Part shown: positions 11,126 through 20,817 of the stretch, piece after piece
Numbering within the stretch: position 1 is the stretch's first letter
How the letters are laid out: every line of letters begins with the position of its first letter
Assembly (NCBI RefSeq): GCF_021404545.1
Contig: NZ_JAAWWD010000003.1
Span: 124,001-188,000 of the forward strand
Direction: 5' to 3'
From: Aestuariivita sp.
GTDB taxonomy: Bacteria > Pseudomonadota > Alphaproteobacteria > Rhodobacterales > Rhodobacteraceae
DNA: 64,000 nucleotides
The notes under the pieces: generated by a model
What the model was told of the DNA's origin: nothing
The model's input: the letters and a program-made list of their open reading frames with translations, nothing else
The model's database searches: none
Position numbers and translations under genes: made by a program

Positions 11126-11147
11126 GATTCTTCAAAAAAACTGGCGG

Positions 11148-12143
11148 TCAAGAATCAGAATTCTTTTCGACTAAAAAGCAACAAAGATCATGCAACCGTA
11201 TCCCCGATCCTTCGTTGTTGAAGTATCCAAAAAAGTATGCTCGGCTACCGCGCACATCGACCTCATCAATTACAAGGTTTATGGATTCTTTGGAGTGTTG
11301 AAAGGCCTGTCCTCCAATGTCTTCACCAACAATACCCACGATCCCCCGCCATTCTTCACAGAGTGCTTTCTCTTTCAAGAATGCAACAACGTCACTTCTA
11401 GAGATTTGAGCTGTGGTCTCAACACAAAAATCCATCAGAGAAACACCCCAATATGGTGCGTAAGTGTAATTTACTTTCAATTCTTCTTCTTCAAAATTCA
11501 AAATCCGAGAACCCACAGCCTCTAGCGAACACTCTTTTCGCTGCAATGAATTCCAGCGTCCTTCTTCAAGCTGCCATCGTGGCACAGAGTGGAGTATATT
11601 TACCAAGCAAGACTTCACGCCGAACTTTTCCTTCATAGCGGATACAACATGAGTCCCTGGAATAACTGTGCAGGAGCCAAAAGAAATAACTTTGTGTATG
11701 TCCGCCTGGTAAGATCTATGATTAAGACCAAATATCAACTCGGTGTCCGCATTTTCAATCGTTGCACCAACAAGAGCAGCGAAGGTTTTTCCCTGAACCG
11801 CGTTGTTCAAGTACTGGTGGTTTTCACGACGACCAGAGCACTCGAACAATATTTCTGGTTCACCAAGCCATTCCGCAGCCTCCAACATACCAGTAGAGCA
11901 TCTAATTCTTTTTGAACCATTGGCCGCGTTTGGAAGTATGAGGTCATCGTTCTCGAGGAAAACGCCTTGATCAGAAAATGACCGAACGATTGGGTCGTTT
12001 TTCAGAATCGATAGCACTTCGTTGGGGCCCAGAATCGGATCGTGTATGAAACTAATGTCATAAGGGGAGTTTTTATCTTGATACCAGGCCTGAAACAGTC
12101 CTAGTCCAAACCTACCGAAACCATTAAGTCCAGCGACAACCAT
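11148..12143 (-). CDS. Divergent glyceraldehyde-3-phosphate dehydrogenase-like protein
   Basis: MVVAGLNGFGRFGLG N-term; catalytic-type SFGSCTVIPGTHVV in place of canonical SCTTN; ggag RBS before internal ATG. Confidence 0.75.
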   Translation of the reverse strand: MVVAGLNGFGRFGLGLFQAWYQDKNSPYDISFIHDPILGPNEVLSILKNDPIVRSFSDQGVFLENDDLILPNAANGSKRIRCSTGMLEAAEWLGEPEILFECSGRRENHQYLNNAVQGKTFAALVGATIENADTELIFGLNHRSYQADIHKVISFGSCTVIPGTHVVSAMKEKFGVKSCLVNILHSVPRWQLEEGRWNSLQRKECSLEAVGSRILNFEEEELKVNYTYAPYWGVSLMDFCVETTAQISRSDVVAFLKEKALCEEWRGIVGIVGEDIGGQAFQHSKESINLVIDEVDVRGSRAYFFGYFNNEGSGIRLHDLCCFLVEKNSDS

Positions 12144-12487
12144 ATTTTTCTCCTTTGGCGGCAAGGATTTTGGCACAGCCCCCACGCGCAAACAATATCT
12201 CGAAAGGACAGCTTCTGAGTGCAGTAGTTAAATGTCCACCCAATCTGCTCTGAATATGTATGTGTTCGACGTGCGATTTTTCGACCAACTTCGTCAGTTC
12301 TTCTCATGTTCGATTGCAGCTGCTCTGCAGAGTCTGGGAAGCCAGCGCATATCATTTAGCCTATAGCCCAACTTCAGAACTAGCAGTCAGTATTGTCGTC
12401 GTGTCGTCCAATGCGCAGTATATTCAGCGGTTTTATAAGACCTCGGCGCGCATCCGCTCTGGCTCACCTTGGGTGATGGACTGACTG

Positions 12488-12902
12488 TCATGGCTGTGGT
12501 CCTAATGGCTTGTCCGCGAGCAGAAGTTTGAAAAGTTTCAAAAAAGATCGATCTTCACCTCGCAAATGGGCACGTTTCATAAGTTGACTGCTAGGCAGCG
12601 TCTTCGTCCTGTGGCCTAGTGTTCAGAAGCTCGAGAAGCTTCACAAAAGTTCGATCTTCGCCTCGCAAATGTGCACATTATTGACATGATAGATCAGCTG
12701 GCCTCTAGGCTGCCCCATCACCCCGTCGTTCAGTTCGCAGCTTATCGAGTAGATCAATAAAAGTTCGGTCTACGTTTCGCTCCTGTGTACATTATTGACA
12801 TGATAGATCAGCTGGCCTCTAGGCTGCTCCATCACTCTGTGGTTCAGTTCGCAGTTTATCGAGTAGATCAATAAAAGTTCGGTCTACGTCCCGCTCCTGT
12901 GT
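12488..12902 (-). repeat. Tandem 3'-end copies of the serine recombinase C-terminal tail (114-bp register)
   Basis: Stop codons at 12819, 12705, 12591 spaced exactly 114 bp; fourth diverged copy ends at 12488. Confidence 0.85.
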
Positions 12903-14318
12903 ACCACCGAGGAGGGTTGGGTCAGATTTCCCCCTCGTGACCCAAGAATATGGCTCAAACGCTACCTCGTTTCGCGACACCGTGCGGTTCGGCCACACGT
13001 TTTCGACGATCATGCGCTTTTCGGCCCGATTTGCCATATCATAAAGATATACAAGGTTCTTTCGTAGTTCGGCCAACTGTTCTTGATATTCAGCTAAAGC
13101 GTCGACATCAGGCAATTTGAGCATCTCATCTTGGAGTTCAGCGAGGCGCAACTGAATGTCGCCCTGCTTACGTGTAAACCTGTGTCGGTCCAGCGTTCCA
13201 TCAATCAATAAGTCCTCAAGTCGCTCCAATCGGCACTCCTGATCCTTGATCTGGAGGTCCAGCGCAGAACGCTGTTCTTCCAAGTCAATCAAGGCGTCAG
13301 GTTTGTCCGTGTTTTGTGCTCTCGCTGCAGCCGTGGCGCTTAGCTCCAAGGTGCAGAGTTCCTGTCGGATCGCATCATCGAGCAACTCCTCTCGTAGTGT
13401 TTTGGTAGCACAGCCGCTCCGATTGCAGCGGTAGTATACGTGGCCCTTCTGCCGTTCAGGCACCATCGGCTTGTCGCAAAGCCCACAGCGGAACAGCCCC
13501 ATGAACAGGTGGTTGTGGCGAGTGGATTTCGGACCTGACCGTTCACTTCGGATGGCCTGGACGCGCTTCCAAACGGCGACCGGCACGATAGGTTCATGGA
13601 CACCCTGATATGTCTTGCCAGAGCTCTTGACATGCATAAAGCCGATGTAAAAGGGGTTCTGCAGGATGTTACCTAAGCCACAAAGGGTGAGCTTTCCGCC
13701 GCGCGTGTTGCGCAGCCCCCGTCGGTGCAGTTCGTCCAATAGCGTTTCATACGAATACTGCCTCGAGGCATAGAGCTCGAACGCAAGCTTAATCAGTGGC
13801 GCTGTCTTAGGGCACGGAATCTTCGGTTTTCCGCCCCCTTGGTTCAGATATCCAGGCGGAGCACCCCAAGGGAATAGCCCTTGTTGCAAACGACCGTTCA
13901 TCCCTTTGATGCACTCTTCCCGCAGGTTGCGGATGTAGTCGGCGGCGATGACGGCCTGGATGTCGGCGGTGAGACGTCCACCGCGAGAATTGAAGTCCAG
14001 ACTCTCGGTGGCGACGTAGACAGACACACCCGCGTCAGGCAATTCACTGAACATCGCCCAATCGCGCAGGTTGCGGGCAGAACGGTCGATCTTGTGGATG
14101 ATGACGCCCTGGGCTTTGCCTTGCTTCAGTTGCTTGAGCATGGCCGTGAACACTGGGCGACCAGATTTGGCCGCGGTCTCTTTCTCTTCAAACCACTTCG
14201 TGACGGTGAGATCGTTCCGACTCGCAAAAACCGTGATGGCGTCTTTCTGTGCGTCGAGTGATACACCCTCGCCTTGCTTCTGGGTGGATACTCGAATGTA
14301 TCCAAAGCACGGTTTCAT
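12819..14318 (-). CDS. Large serine recombinase (resolvase N-term, recombinase and zinc-ribbon domains)
   Basis: FGYIRVSTQKQGEGVSLDAQKDAI; RCGLCDKPMVPERQKGHVYYRCNRSGC. Confidence 0.95.
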   Translation of the reverse strand: MKPCFGYIRVSTQKQGEGVSLDAQKDAITVFASRNDLTVTKWFEEKETAAKSGRPVFTAMLKQLKQGKAQGVIIHKIDRSARNLRDWAMFSELPDAGVSVYVATESLDFNSRGGRLTADIQAVIAADYIRNLREECIKGMNGRLQQGLFPWGAPPGYLNQGGGKPKIPCPKTAPLIKLAFELYASRQYSYETLLDELHRRGLRNTRGGKLTLCGLGNILQNPFYIGFMHVKSSGKTYQGVHEPIVPVAVWKRVQAIRSERSGPKSTRHNHLFMGLFRCGLCDKPMVPERQKGHVYYRCNRSGCATKTLREELLDDAIRQELCTLELSATAAARAQNTDKPDALIDLEEQRSALDLQIKDQECRLERLEDLLIDGTLDRHRFTRKQGDIQLRLAELQDEMLKLPDVDALAEYQEQLAELRKNLVYLYDMANRAEKRMIVENVWPNRTVSRNEVAFEPYSWVTRGKSDPTLLGGTQERDVDRTFIDLLDKLRTEPQSDGAA

Positions 14319-14461
14319 ACGTCAGTTTCAGGTTGTTGGGACTCTACCACATCTTCAGATTTTGGCCAATCCGGCCACAGCCATTTGCCCTCGGCCACCA
14401 GCCGTTCATATACCCGCTGGCAGATTTCCAGGTGCCGCTCAATGCGTTCGTCTTCGGTCAT
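14315..14461 (-). CDS. 48-aa small protein overlapping the serine recombinase start
   Basis: MTEDERIERHLEICQRVYERLVAEGKWLWPDWPKSEDVVESQQPETDV*; ATGA overlap; below ORF-track cutoff. Confidence 0.7.
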   Translation of the reverse strand: MTEDERIERHLEICQRVYERLVAEGKWLWPDWPKSEDVVESQQPETDV

Positions 14462-14505
14462 AGGCAAAATGTACAAAAGCCCACAAGTCGCCTCTAGCGA
14501 CCACT

Positions 14506-15669
14506 TTAGGTCCCGGAATGATAGGCTGGCAGCATATGCGCGGTGAACGGTCGGAGGCGCTCACTCTGATGCATCATCCAGACTATCGCACGGTGGTTTG
14601 GTTGGTTTTGCAAGTCAGCAGGACTGAAGGGGCCAAGGAACCGCGCCAAAGGTGGCGCATCGTGCGCACCAACGCGGAACAGCACCAAGGAGCCCACATT
14701 GCCCAGGATGGCATCTCGCGACGCGGTATCGATCTGGGAGAGGTGCTGATGCGCAAGCGTTACCGACAGCGCATACTTCCGGGCCTCGGACAGCATGTCG
14801 GTAAAGCTGTGGGTCGTCAGGTTGTGAAACTCGTCAATGTGCAGCGCGAAAGGACGGCGGTCATCTTCCACAGTATCGTGGCGCGTGAACGCGGCGTTGA
14901 GTATACTTGAGGAAATCAGCCCACCCAGAACGTTGGTGACATCTGCGCCAAGACGCCCTTTTGCAAGGTTGATGAGCAGGATCTCTCCGTCATCCATCGT
15001 GCGTCGAAACCGCAATGGCACGCGTGGTTCACACAATGCGGTCCGAACGGTCGGGTGGGCCAGAAAGGCTCCCAACTTGTTTGAAATCGGCGCAACACCG
15101 TCCGCGCTGGTCTGATAGTTCAACGCGGGGAATTCGTGCTTCCAGAAGAACCTAACCTGCGGGTCGGTAAGACGTTCGGTGACCTGTCTGCGGAAGCCTT
15201 TGTATACAAAGAGGCGCATGAGGTCGCGCAAATCGACTGTAGGCTGTTCCAGCAACGCCAGGATTGCATGGCGCAGCAAATGCTCCATACGTGCACCCCA
15301 GGCATCCGGCCATTGTTTCTTCAATGCGTCGATCAGCCCTGAAGCCACCAGCGGTCGGAAGGCGTTGCCAACATGCTGAAGTGGATTGTACCCCAGCGGA
15401 CAATTGGGATCGGATACGTCCCAATAGAGATGGGGGCGTGTGATGTTTTGGTGCACATCAAACGCCAGATCACCGTGCGGATCAATCAGACACAGCCTCT
15501 GGCCAAAGCGTGCTTCTTGCCAGATCAAATTCTTCAGCATGGTGGACTTGCCGGTGCCTGACTGCCCCAAACAGTACAGGTGGAACCGTCGGTCGGCAGG
15601 CGTGATCCCGAATGGCGCCGGATCTCCATAGCGGCGATGTGCGAGACCAAGCACGGGATAGGGCAACAT
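14506..15669 (-). CDS. VirD4/TraG-like DNA-translocating ATPase
   Basis: LGQSGTGKSTMLKNLIWQE, LCLIDPHGDLAFDV, FALHIDEFHNL. Confidence 0.8.
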   Translation of the reverse strand: MLPYPVLGLAHRRYGDPAPFGITPADRRFHLYCLGQSGTGKSTMLKNLIWQEARFGQRLCLIDPHGDLAFDVHQNITRPHLYWDVSDPNCPLGYNPLQHVGNAFRPLVASGLIDALKKQWPDAWGARMEHLLRHAILALLEQPTVDLRDLMRLFVYKGFRRQVTERLTDPQVRFFWKHEFPALNYQTSADGVAPISNKLGAFLAHPTVRTALCEPRVPLRFRRTMDDGEILLINLAKGRLGADVTNVLGGLISSSILNAAFTRHDTVEDDRRPFALHIDEFHNLTTHSFTDMLSEARKYALSVTLAHQHLSQIDTASRDAILGNVGSLVLFRVGAHDAPPLARFLGPFSPADLQNQPNHRAIVWMMHQSERLRPFTAHMLPAYHSGT

Positions 15670-15859
15670 ACGAGCAGTTTGCGTTGCCGGTCACCGTTCG
15701 CAAAGCGACCCGTTTATTGCTCACAAGAATACGCTGGTCGGTACGTCCATCTCTCTTGTCATGCCACCATGCGATCAGATGCTCCTTCTCACTGTCGCCT
15801 CCTGCCGGGCGGCCTCGAACACTGGGTTCGGGATCGCCTCAGCAAGAGGAGACAGATCA

Positions 15860-16378
15860 ATGGACAATGAAGATAAGATTGGCAACGTACCGCGCTGTCG
15901 GACCTGCGGCTCCGAGCGCGTCGTTCTGGACGCATGGGCATGTTTCAACCCAGACAGTGGAATGTGGGAATTGGAGCAAACCTTCGACGATGCATTCTGC
16001 CACAATTGCGATGCAGCTACCCACCTCGAATGGATGAAGCAGTCCGCACCGCCGCACCTACGCATAAGGGAACTCAATGACCAGTTCCGAACCAACGGCA
16101 AAGGGCGTGGAACGGTCTTAGTGACGCAAGGCATTCAGTCGGAGGGAGCCGACTTCATGCTGTCGGCAATCGTGGCAGTACGGGGCTTCACCGAGTTCAG
16201 CGAAGACAATGACCCGTGGGGTGAGCATGACTTCGGCGCCCTCGACGTCGCGGGCCAGAAGGTCTTTTTCAAGCTCGACTATTACGCTGACGAGACTCTT
16301 AGTGCCGGGTCAGAGAACCCTGCCAATGAGAGTATGACCTTCAGGGTTATGACCATCCTGCTGGCGCGTGAGTACTGA
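15860..16378 (+). CDS. DUF3768-like protein with N-terminal zinc-ribbon-like CxxC motifs
   Basis: IRELNDQFRTNGKGRGTVLVTQGIQ...VFFKLDYYADETLSAGSENPANESMTFRVMTILLAREY; CRTCGS, CHNCD. Confidence 0.75.
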   Translation: MDNEDKIGNVPRCRTCGSERVVLDAWACFNPDSGMWELEQTFDDAFCHNCDAATHLEWMKQSAPPHLRIRELNDQFRTNGKGRGTVLVTQGIQSEGADFMLSAIVAVRGFTEFSEDNDPWGEHDFGALDVAGQKVFFKLDYYADETLSAGSENPANESMTFRVMTILLAREY

Positions 16379-16662
16379 TGGGCAGCGCGTACGAAACGTT
16401 CGAACTCGTCTGGCAGGAACGTCGGGTCGAAGTGTCGTTCCAATTCAACTGGTTGGGCTCCGATTTTTGGCACATCGAACTCCGATCTCCGGATGTTCTG
16501 CCGCTGACCGAGACAGGCTATCGCTCATGCTTCGTTCCATCCACTGATGATGCGTCGGAGCAAACCATACGAAACCTGGTACTGCATTGGCTCGATGACG
16601 CTGCAGATACCGAGCGCTGGCAGAGTTACCTCAATGAGAGCCGTCAGTTGTCGCTGTTCTGA
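16378..16662 (+). CDS. Hypothetical protein translationally coupled to DUF3768 gene
   Basis: TGATG overlap with upstream gene. Confidence 0.6.
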   Translation: MGSAYETFELVWQERRVEVSFQFNWLGSDFWHIELRSPDVLPLTETGYRSCFVPSTDDASEQTIRNLVLHWLDDAADTERWQSYLNESRQLSLF

Positions 16663-16682
16663 GCCTCCAGCGCAAAACGCAA

Positions 16683-16713
16683 TACGCCGTCCGGTAGCCG
16701 GGCGGCGTTTTCC
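16683..16713 (+). terminator. Rho-independent terminator
   Basis: acgccgtccgg-tag-ccgggcggcgtttt. Confidence 0.75.
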
Positions 16714-17101
16714 CTGTGACCGTGCGGAAATGCTGTCAGAAATCGCTCACTCATTCGTCACACCAAGTGAACGCACCTGGCCTTGGATTGGTGGCTTGGC
16801 CAGACAAGGTGCGGAGGACGGCGCCACGTGGCGTTTGCCGATCCCGGCCCTTTTAAAGGGGGCCGGTTCGGCGCGGACAGCCATCGTGGCACGTTATGTC
16901 TGGTTTAAGAGCGCACAAGGACCAGTTCACCTCAGGCTCATGCCGAATTCAGACGCCATGTACTAGGGTGAAGGAGCCGCGCCACGTTTGATTGGGCTTG
17001 CTGCAGGTTCTGTTTTTATCCTTGAAAGAGATAGTCTGGTCTCTTTGTCCGTCTGGCGGGCTGCAATAGACTGGCCGGGTACAAGTTTAATTCTAAGCAT
17101 T

Positions 17102-17446
17102 ATGCGCACTCAATTTGCATTGGATCTGCGGACAGAACGCAGGAAATCCGGTTTTACCCAATCTGATGTTGCTCACCTCATCTCTTCAAACCAATCGCTC
17201 GTCTCGGAACTTGAGCAGGGCAAGCGACGTCCCAATCTTGAGCAGATCGTTGATCTGTCGATTGTATACGCCCGCAGTTTTGAAGCCTTCTTTGGGACAC
17301 TCATGAGCGAGCGGCAACGTGTCATTTTGGGACAAGTACACACACTCCCCGTCATTGAGGCCCGTTCATCCAACACACACAACCGGCCCGGCTCAATCAA
17401 TCGCCTTGAAAAACGTCTGACCGAAGCTCTTGCCTATGAAGCTTAG
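17102..17446 (+). CDS. XRE-family HTH protein
   Basis: LRTERRKSGFTQSDVAHLISSNQSLVSELEQGKRRPNLEQI. Confidence 0.8.
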   Translation: MRTQFALDLRTERRKSGFTQSDVAHLISSNQSLVSELEQGKRRPNLEQIVDLSIVYARSFEAFFGTLMSERQRVILGQVHTLPVIEARSSNTHNRPGSINRLEKRLTEALAYEA

Positions 17447-17903
17447 TGTTCTTGCGATTGCGGTTGGTTCCGGGCGCGCAGGTTACATCCTCCTGCGAAA
17501 TGGGCAGGTTCAGGATTGGGGGTCAACGGAACGCCTAGCGCGTAAGCCGGAAGGGATGAGAAGATTTCTAAGTGGTCTGATTGCCGATTATCAACCAGAC
17601 GTAGTTGTAACGGAGTCCATTGCCAAAGGTTGCTTGAAACACCCGAGAACCAAGGTTCTGATTCAGGCGCTCCAAGAAGAAGCGGCTCAACACGAGCTGC
17701 TCGATGTCTCAGTCCCGCTGCCTCGGGCCTACCCGTCAAAATACGAGCGGGCCGTGGCACTTGCTGAACGTCACGCTGCGGTTGCTGGATACCTTCCCAA
17801 ACGTCGCCCAATGTTCTACGAAAACACGCCGCGTGGCTACCTTCTGTTTGATGCTGTTGCGCTGGCGGAAGCTGCTTTGGCGGGACCGTCCAAAGTCGGA
17901 TGA
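17436..17903 (+). CDS. RuvC/RNase H-fold-like protein
   Basis: LAIAVGSGRAGYILLRNG...DVVVTESIAKG...LFDAVALAEAAL; spaced acidic residues. Confidence 0.6.
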   Translation: MKLSVLAIAVGSGRAGYILLRNGQVQDWGSTERLARKPEGMRRFLSGLIADYQPDVVVTESIAKGCLKHPRTKVLIQALQEEAAQHELLDVSVPLPRAYPSKYERAVALAERHAAVAGYLPKRRPMFYENTPRGYLLFDAVALAEAALAGPSKVG

Positions 17904-17909
17904 AGTCAG

Positions 17910-17932
17910 AACCGCCTCCTCGTGAGGCGGTT
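17910..17932 (+). terminator. Rho-independent terminator
   Basis: aaccgcctcctcgtgaggcggtttg hairpin. Confidence 0.65.
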
Positions 17933-18054
17933 TGTCGAACAGACAAAGCTAGCCCTCTCCAGGCAATCGAGTCTTAGAAAGCAATTGCAGGAACGGTTCA
18001 AGACTTTGATTTCACTCGCAGCAAGCACTGCAACCAAACTTCATTTCGTTGTCC

Positions 18055-18098
18055 TGTGAGCGATACTTGAACTGCGACTCCTATTGCTTCTGAGGGTA
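18055..18098 (-). mobile_element. Relic of an IS30-type end (solo terminus)
   Basis: tgtgagcgatacttgaactgcgactcctattgcttctgaggg matches the reverse complement of the IS30 right end at ~29495-29538. Confidence 0.7.
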
Positions 18099-18199
18099 TG
18101 GGCCATGCTGCACCATCGACACTTCCGCGAGGCGCGTAGGGTTCATTATGTAAATATTGCCAAACAATGATCGAGCGCCTTTACAACAGACTTTGGCGG

Positions 18200-20611
18200 C
18201 TAGCGACAATTTTGAATGTTGGACGTCTCACACAACCACCTGAGGCCGCTCCTTAAATCATCCGGGCTCTTTGGCATGACACCAACGACTACGCGGGCTT
18301 CAATCATTGCTCTCATCAGGTTTACTTCGCTAGCAAGCATGTCAAACGCAAGAAAGAAGCGGCGTACTTCAGGATGCTGTTGGTTAGTTGCTCTCTCCGG
18401 TTGAGCGGACCAAATATCTGCTGCGTCTCGCAGCCTCAGTAACGGGGCGCAAGAATCGCCGCGAAATTGCAAATCATTATTTCGCTCAAATGAGTTAACC
18501 TCAAAGGCTATATTTCGAGACAGGCGCTGCATGGCCGCCCATACCGTAGCCTCATTTGATGCTGCGACGTCAGAACACGCAGTATGCAGAGATGAAAAAA
18601 ACTTTGAAAGTGCTTCAAAGCTCAGTCTAAGCTCATTCCTAGCATCCAAGTTTTGAATCCTAGCGATGGCACTCTGAAGCTCTATATTCTTTGTTTCAAG
18701 CTGATCATTGAGGTTTTCAAGTTCTGTGTTTTTCGCTTCAAGTTCGCTAAGAGCTTCAACAGCCTGCTGTCTTCGAAACTCCAAACTATCGTTCGAATCT
18801 ACGAGCTTTACTCGCTCCTCTTCTAGAAGCGCAGAGGTTCTATTTGCCTGCAGGTAGAAGTATGAGGCTGTCACCATACCAGCGAAAGCGAAGATAGCAG
18901 CGGCAGATATAACGTACGATCTTACTTTCCTTCTTTTCTGGTCTTCAAGTTCAATTTTTTTCCACTTCTCTATTGAAGCTTTTATGTAACCCGAAATTTC
19001 ACCTAGACCTTGGCGTCCGTGTGTTTGCAAAAGGTATTTTGCATCTTCGATGGGTTTACCTTCTGGAATAAGCAAATCTGAGTCAAAACCGCTTTCCTGG
19101 TATTGAGTGTAGCTGGCACGCATGCGACTAACTTGCAAATGAAACTCAATATCATCGTTCAGCCAATCCCGGAGTGAGGGCCACGAACGGATCAGCTCTT
19201 CATGTGCTATCTCAACAAAATCTGTTTCCGTGCCCGGTTTAGTCACATCGTTTGATCTATAAATCGTTAGGAGGCGACTGTCCCTATCTGATAGCTTCCA
19301 TAAAACTTCCCGTTGCTCGGCGCTGAATTGAGACAGGGGCACACTTAGCTTTACGTCGTTTCCGAACTCGCCGAGATTTACCAAGGCGGGCAAAGTATAC
19401 TTCGCGATCTTCCTTTCGGTGGGTTCTAATTTCTCGATGACCTCATCAGCATGTGTTTTGATGACGTTTCTGACACCACCGAGATTACTGTAAGTCTCGA
19501 ACGTTACTCGATTGAGCTGAAGATCACGTCCAAGCCAGAGCTTTGAAAGTGCGAATTGCATAATCGGGAGCTGACCTTGATCCATGCCAACGTCTTCCAA
19601 TAGCTGATCGATTAGTCCCCTTTCAAATTGTAGGCCTGTTTCTTCCAGTGGCTTCTCCACAGCGGCACGCAGCTGGTCTAAAGCCATCGGCTCTAGATCG
19701 ATGAGATTTGGTTTAAGTAACTTGAAAAACGGCGGCTCCGAGCTTTGAAGTTCTCCATAAAAGTCGCTTCGTACTGTTACTAGGACTTTGACAGCACCCT
19801 TTTGGATGGCCGAGACGATATTTCGTAAGAAAACTGCCCGCTCGATTTCATCGTTATGAACATACAGCTCTTCCCATTGATCGATGAGCAGGACTGGTAT
19901 CTGTCCCGTATTTTGCTGCTTGCCTTCAAGGTAATGATAAAGAGCGTCACTGTCTTCATTAAGTTGGTGAACGAACCGAGCAATGCGCGCTGGTAAATCA
20001 AGCTGTTCTTCAGCAAAAAGCCAAGCATCCAGCGCATGGAAGAGACTTTCAAGCGGTTTAGCTTTGATACGAAATGACAGCAGGGTCCAGCCTGGTCGCT
20101 CTGCCGTGATCAAGGGACAAACGCCAGCAAATGCCAAGGAGGATTTGCCGCTTCCGGAGGCGCCAATTATGCCAACGAGGTTGTATTCCCCCAGACGATC
20201 AAACACCGCCCTTGCTTCATCGTCGCGGCCACCAAAAAACCTAGCGTCTTTGGTGCTAAAGGCCTGGAGACCCTTATAAGGACTCTCATACTCGGAAAAG
20301 GTGATGCTCTCGAAACTGACGCCAAGAATGTAAGCAAGGCTTCTTAGAAGGTTCTCCTCGAACAAGTCGTCCGATCGGGTCTCAACATTGCTGAGCCAAC
20401 CGTTGCCGAATTCGTTGATCCATACCGGTGGCGTCTCGCCCTTGAATTTAGCCAAGGCTTCTCGGTCAGCCGAAAGATTAGCGATGTACTGCTGAGAAGC
20501 TTTCTTCCCGTCTAGGAGCTTCTCACGGAGCTTCCTGATCAGCTTCCCATTCGCTTTTACACTGGTCAAATCCCAAAACCCTTTCTGAAAACACAACCCA
20601 AGAGTACCCAA
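18200..20611 (-). CDS. nSTAND-type P-loop ATPase with N-terminal HTH-like region and C-terminal TM/coiled coil
   Basis: FFGGRDDEARAVFDRLGEYNLVGIIGASGSGKSSLAFAGVCP; IPVLLIDQWEELY; TM VISAAAIFAFAGMVTASYFYL; true start likely downstream of ORF start. Confidence 0.8.
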   Translation of the reverse strand: MGTLGLCFQKGFWDLTSVKANGKLIRKLREKLLDGKKASQQYIANLSADREALAKFKGETPPVWINEFGNGWLSNVETRSDDLFEENLLRSLAYILGVSFESITFSEYESPYKGLQAFSTKDARFFGGRDDEARAVFDRLGEYNLVGIIGASGSGKSSLAFAGVCPLITAERPGWTLLSFRIKAKPLESLFHALDAWLFAEEQLDLPARIARFVHQLNEDSDALYHYLEGKQQNTGQIPVLLIDQWEELYVHNDEIERAVFLRNIVSAIQKGAVKVLVTVRSDFYGELQSSEPPFFKLLKPNLIDLEPMALDQLRAAVEKPLEETGLQFERGLIDQLLEDVGMDQGQLPIMQFALSKLWLGRDLQLNRVTFETYSNLGGVRNVIKTHADEVIEKLEPTERKIAKYTLPALVNLGEFGNDVKLSVPLSQFSAEQREVLWKLSDRDSRLLTIYRSNDVTKPGTETDFVEIAHEELIRSWPSLRDWLNDDIEFHLQVSRMRASYTQYQESGFDSDLLIPEGKPIEDAKYLLQTHGRQGLGEISGYIKASIEKWKKIELEDQKRRKVRSYVISAAAIFAFAGMVTASYFYLQANRTSALLEEERVKLVDSNDSLEFRRQQAVEALSELEAKNTELENLNDQLETKNIELQSAIARIQNLDARNELRLSFEALSKFFSSLHTACSDVAASNEATVWAAMQRLSRNIAFEVNSFERNNDLQFRGDSCAPLLRLRDAADIWSAQPERATNQQHPEVRRFFLAFDMLASEVNLMRAMIEARVVVGVMPKSPDDLRSGLRWLCETSNIQNCR

Positions 20612-20817
20612 AACCGGCCCTCGATCAACCGCAGATTCTGCGTTCGAGGAGCCGCCGCCGCCGACCTGTCTTTGAAGTTACTTAGAGAGCTTTGAGAGTG
20701 ATTAAAATATAATAAAAACAGATATTTAAAGGACACTAACACATAGAGATCACACCAGAAGCTTAGAGGCCTGAGACCTTCTCTTTCTGTCCCTGTCATC
20801 AACACAGGAGACAGAAA

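Noticed and set aside
12488-12902. Possible CRISPR array
   Set aside because: 114-bp units are coding-like recombinase tails; no short repeats with unique spacers. No CRISPR array was seen anywhere in the window.
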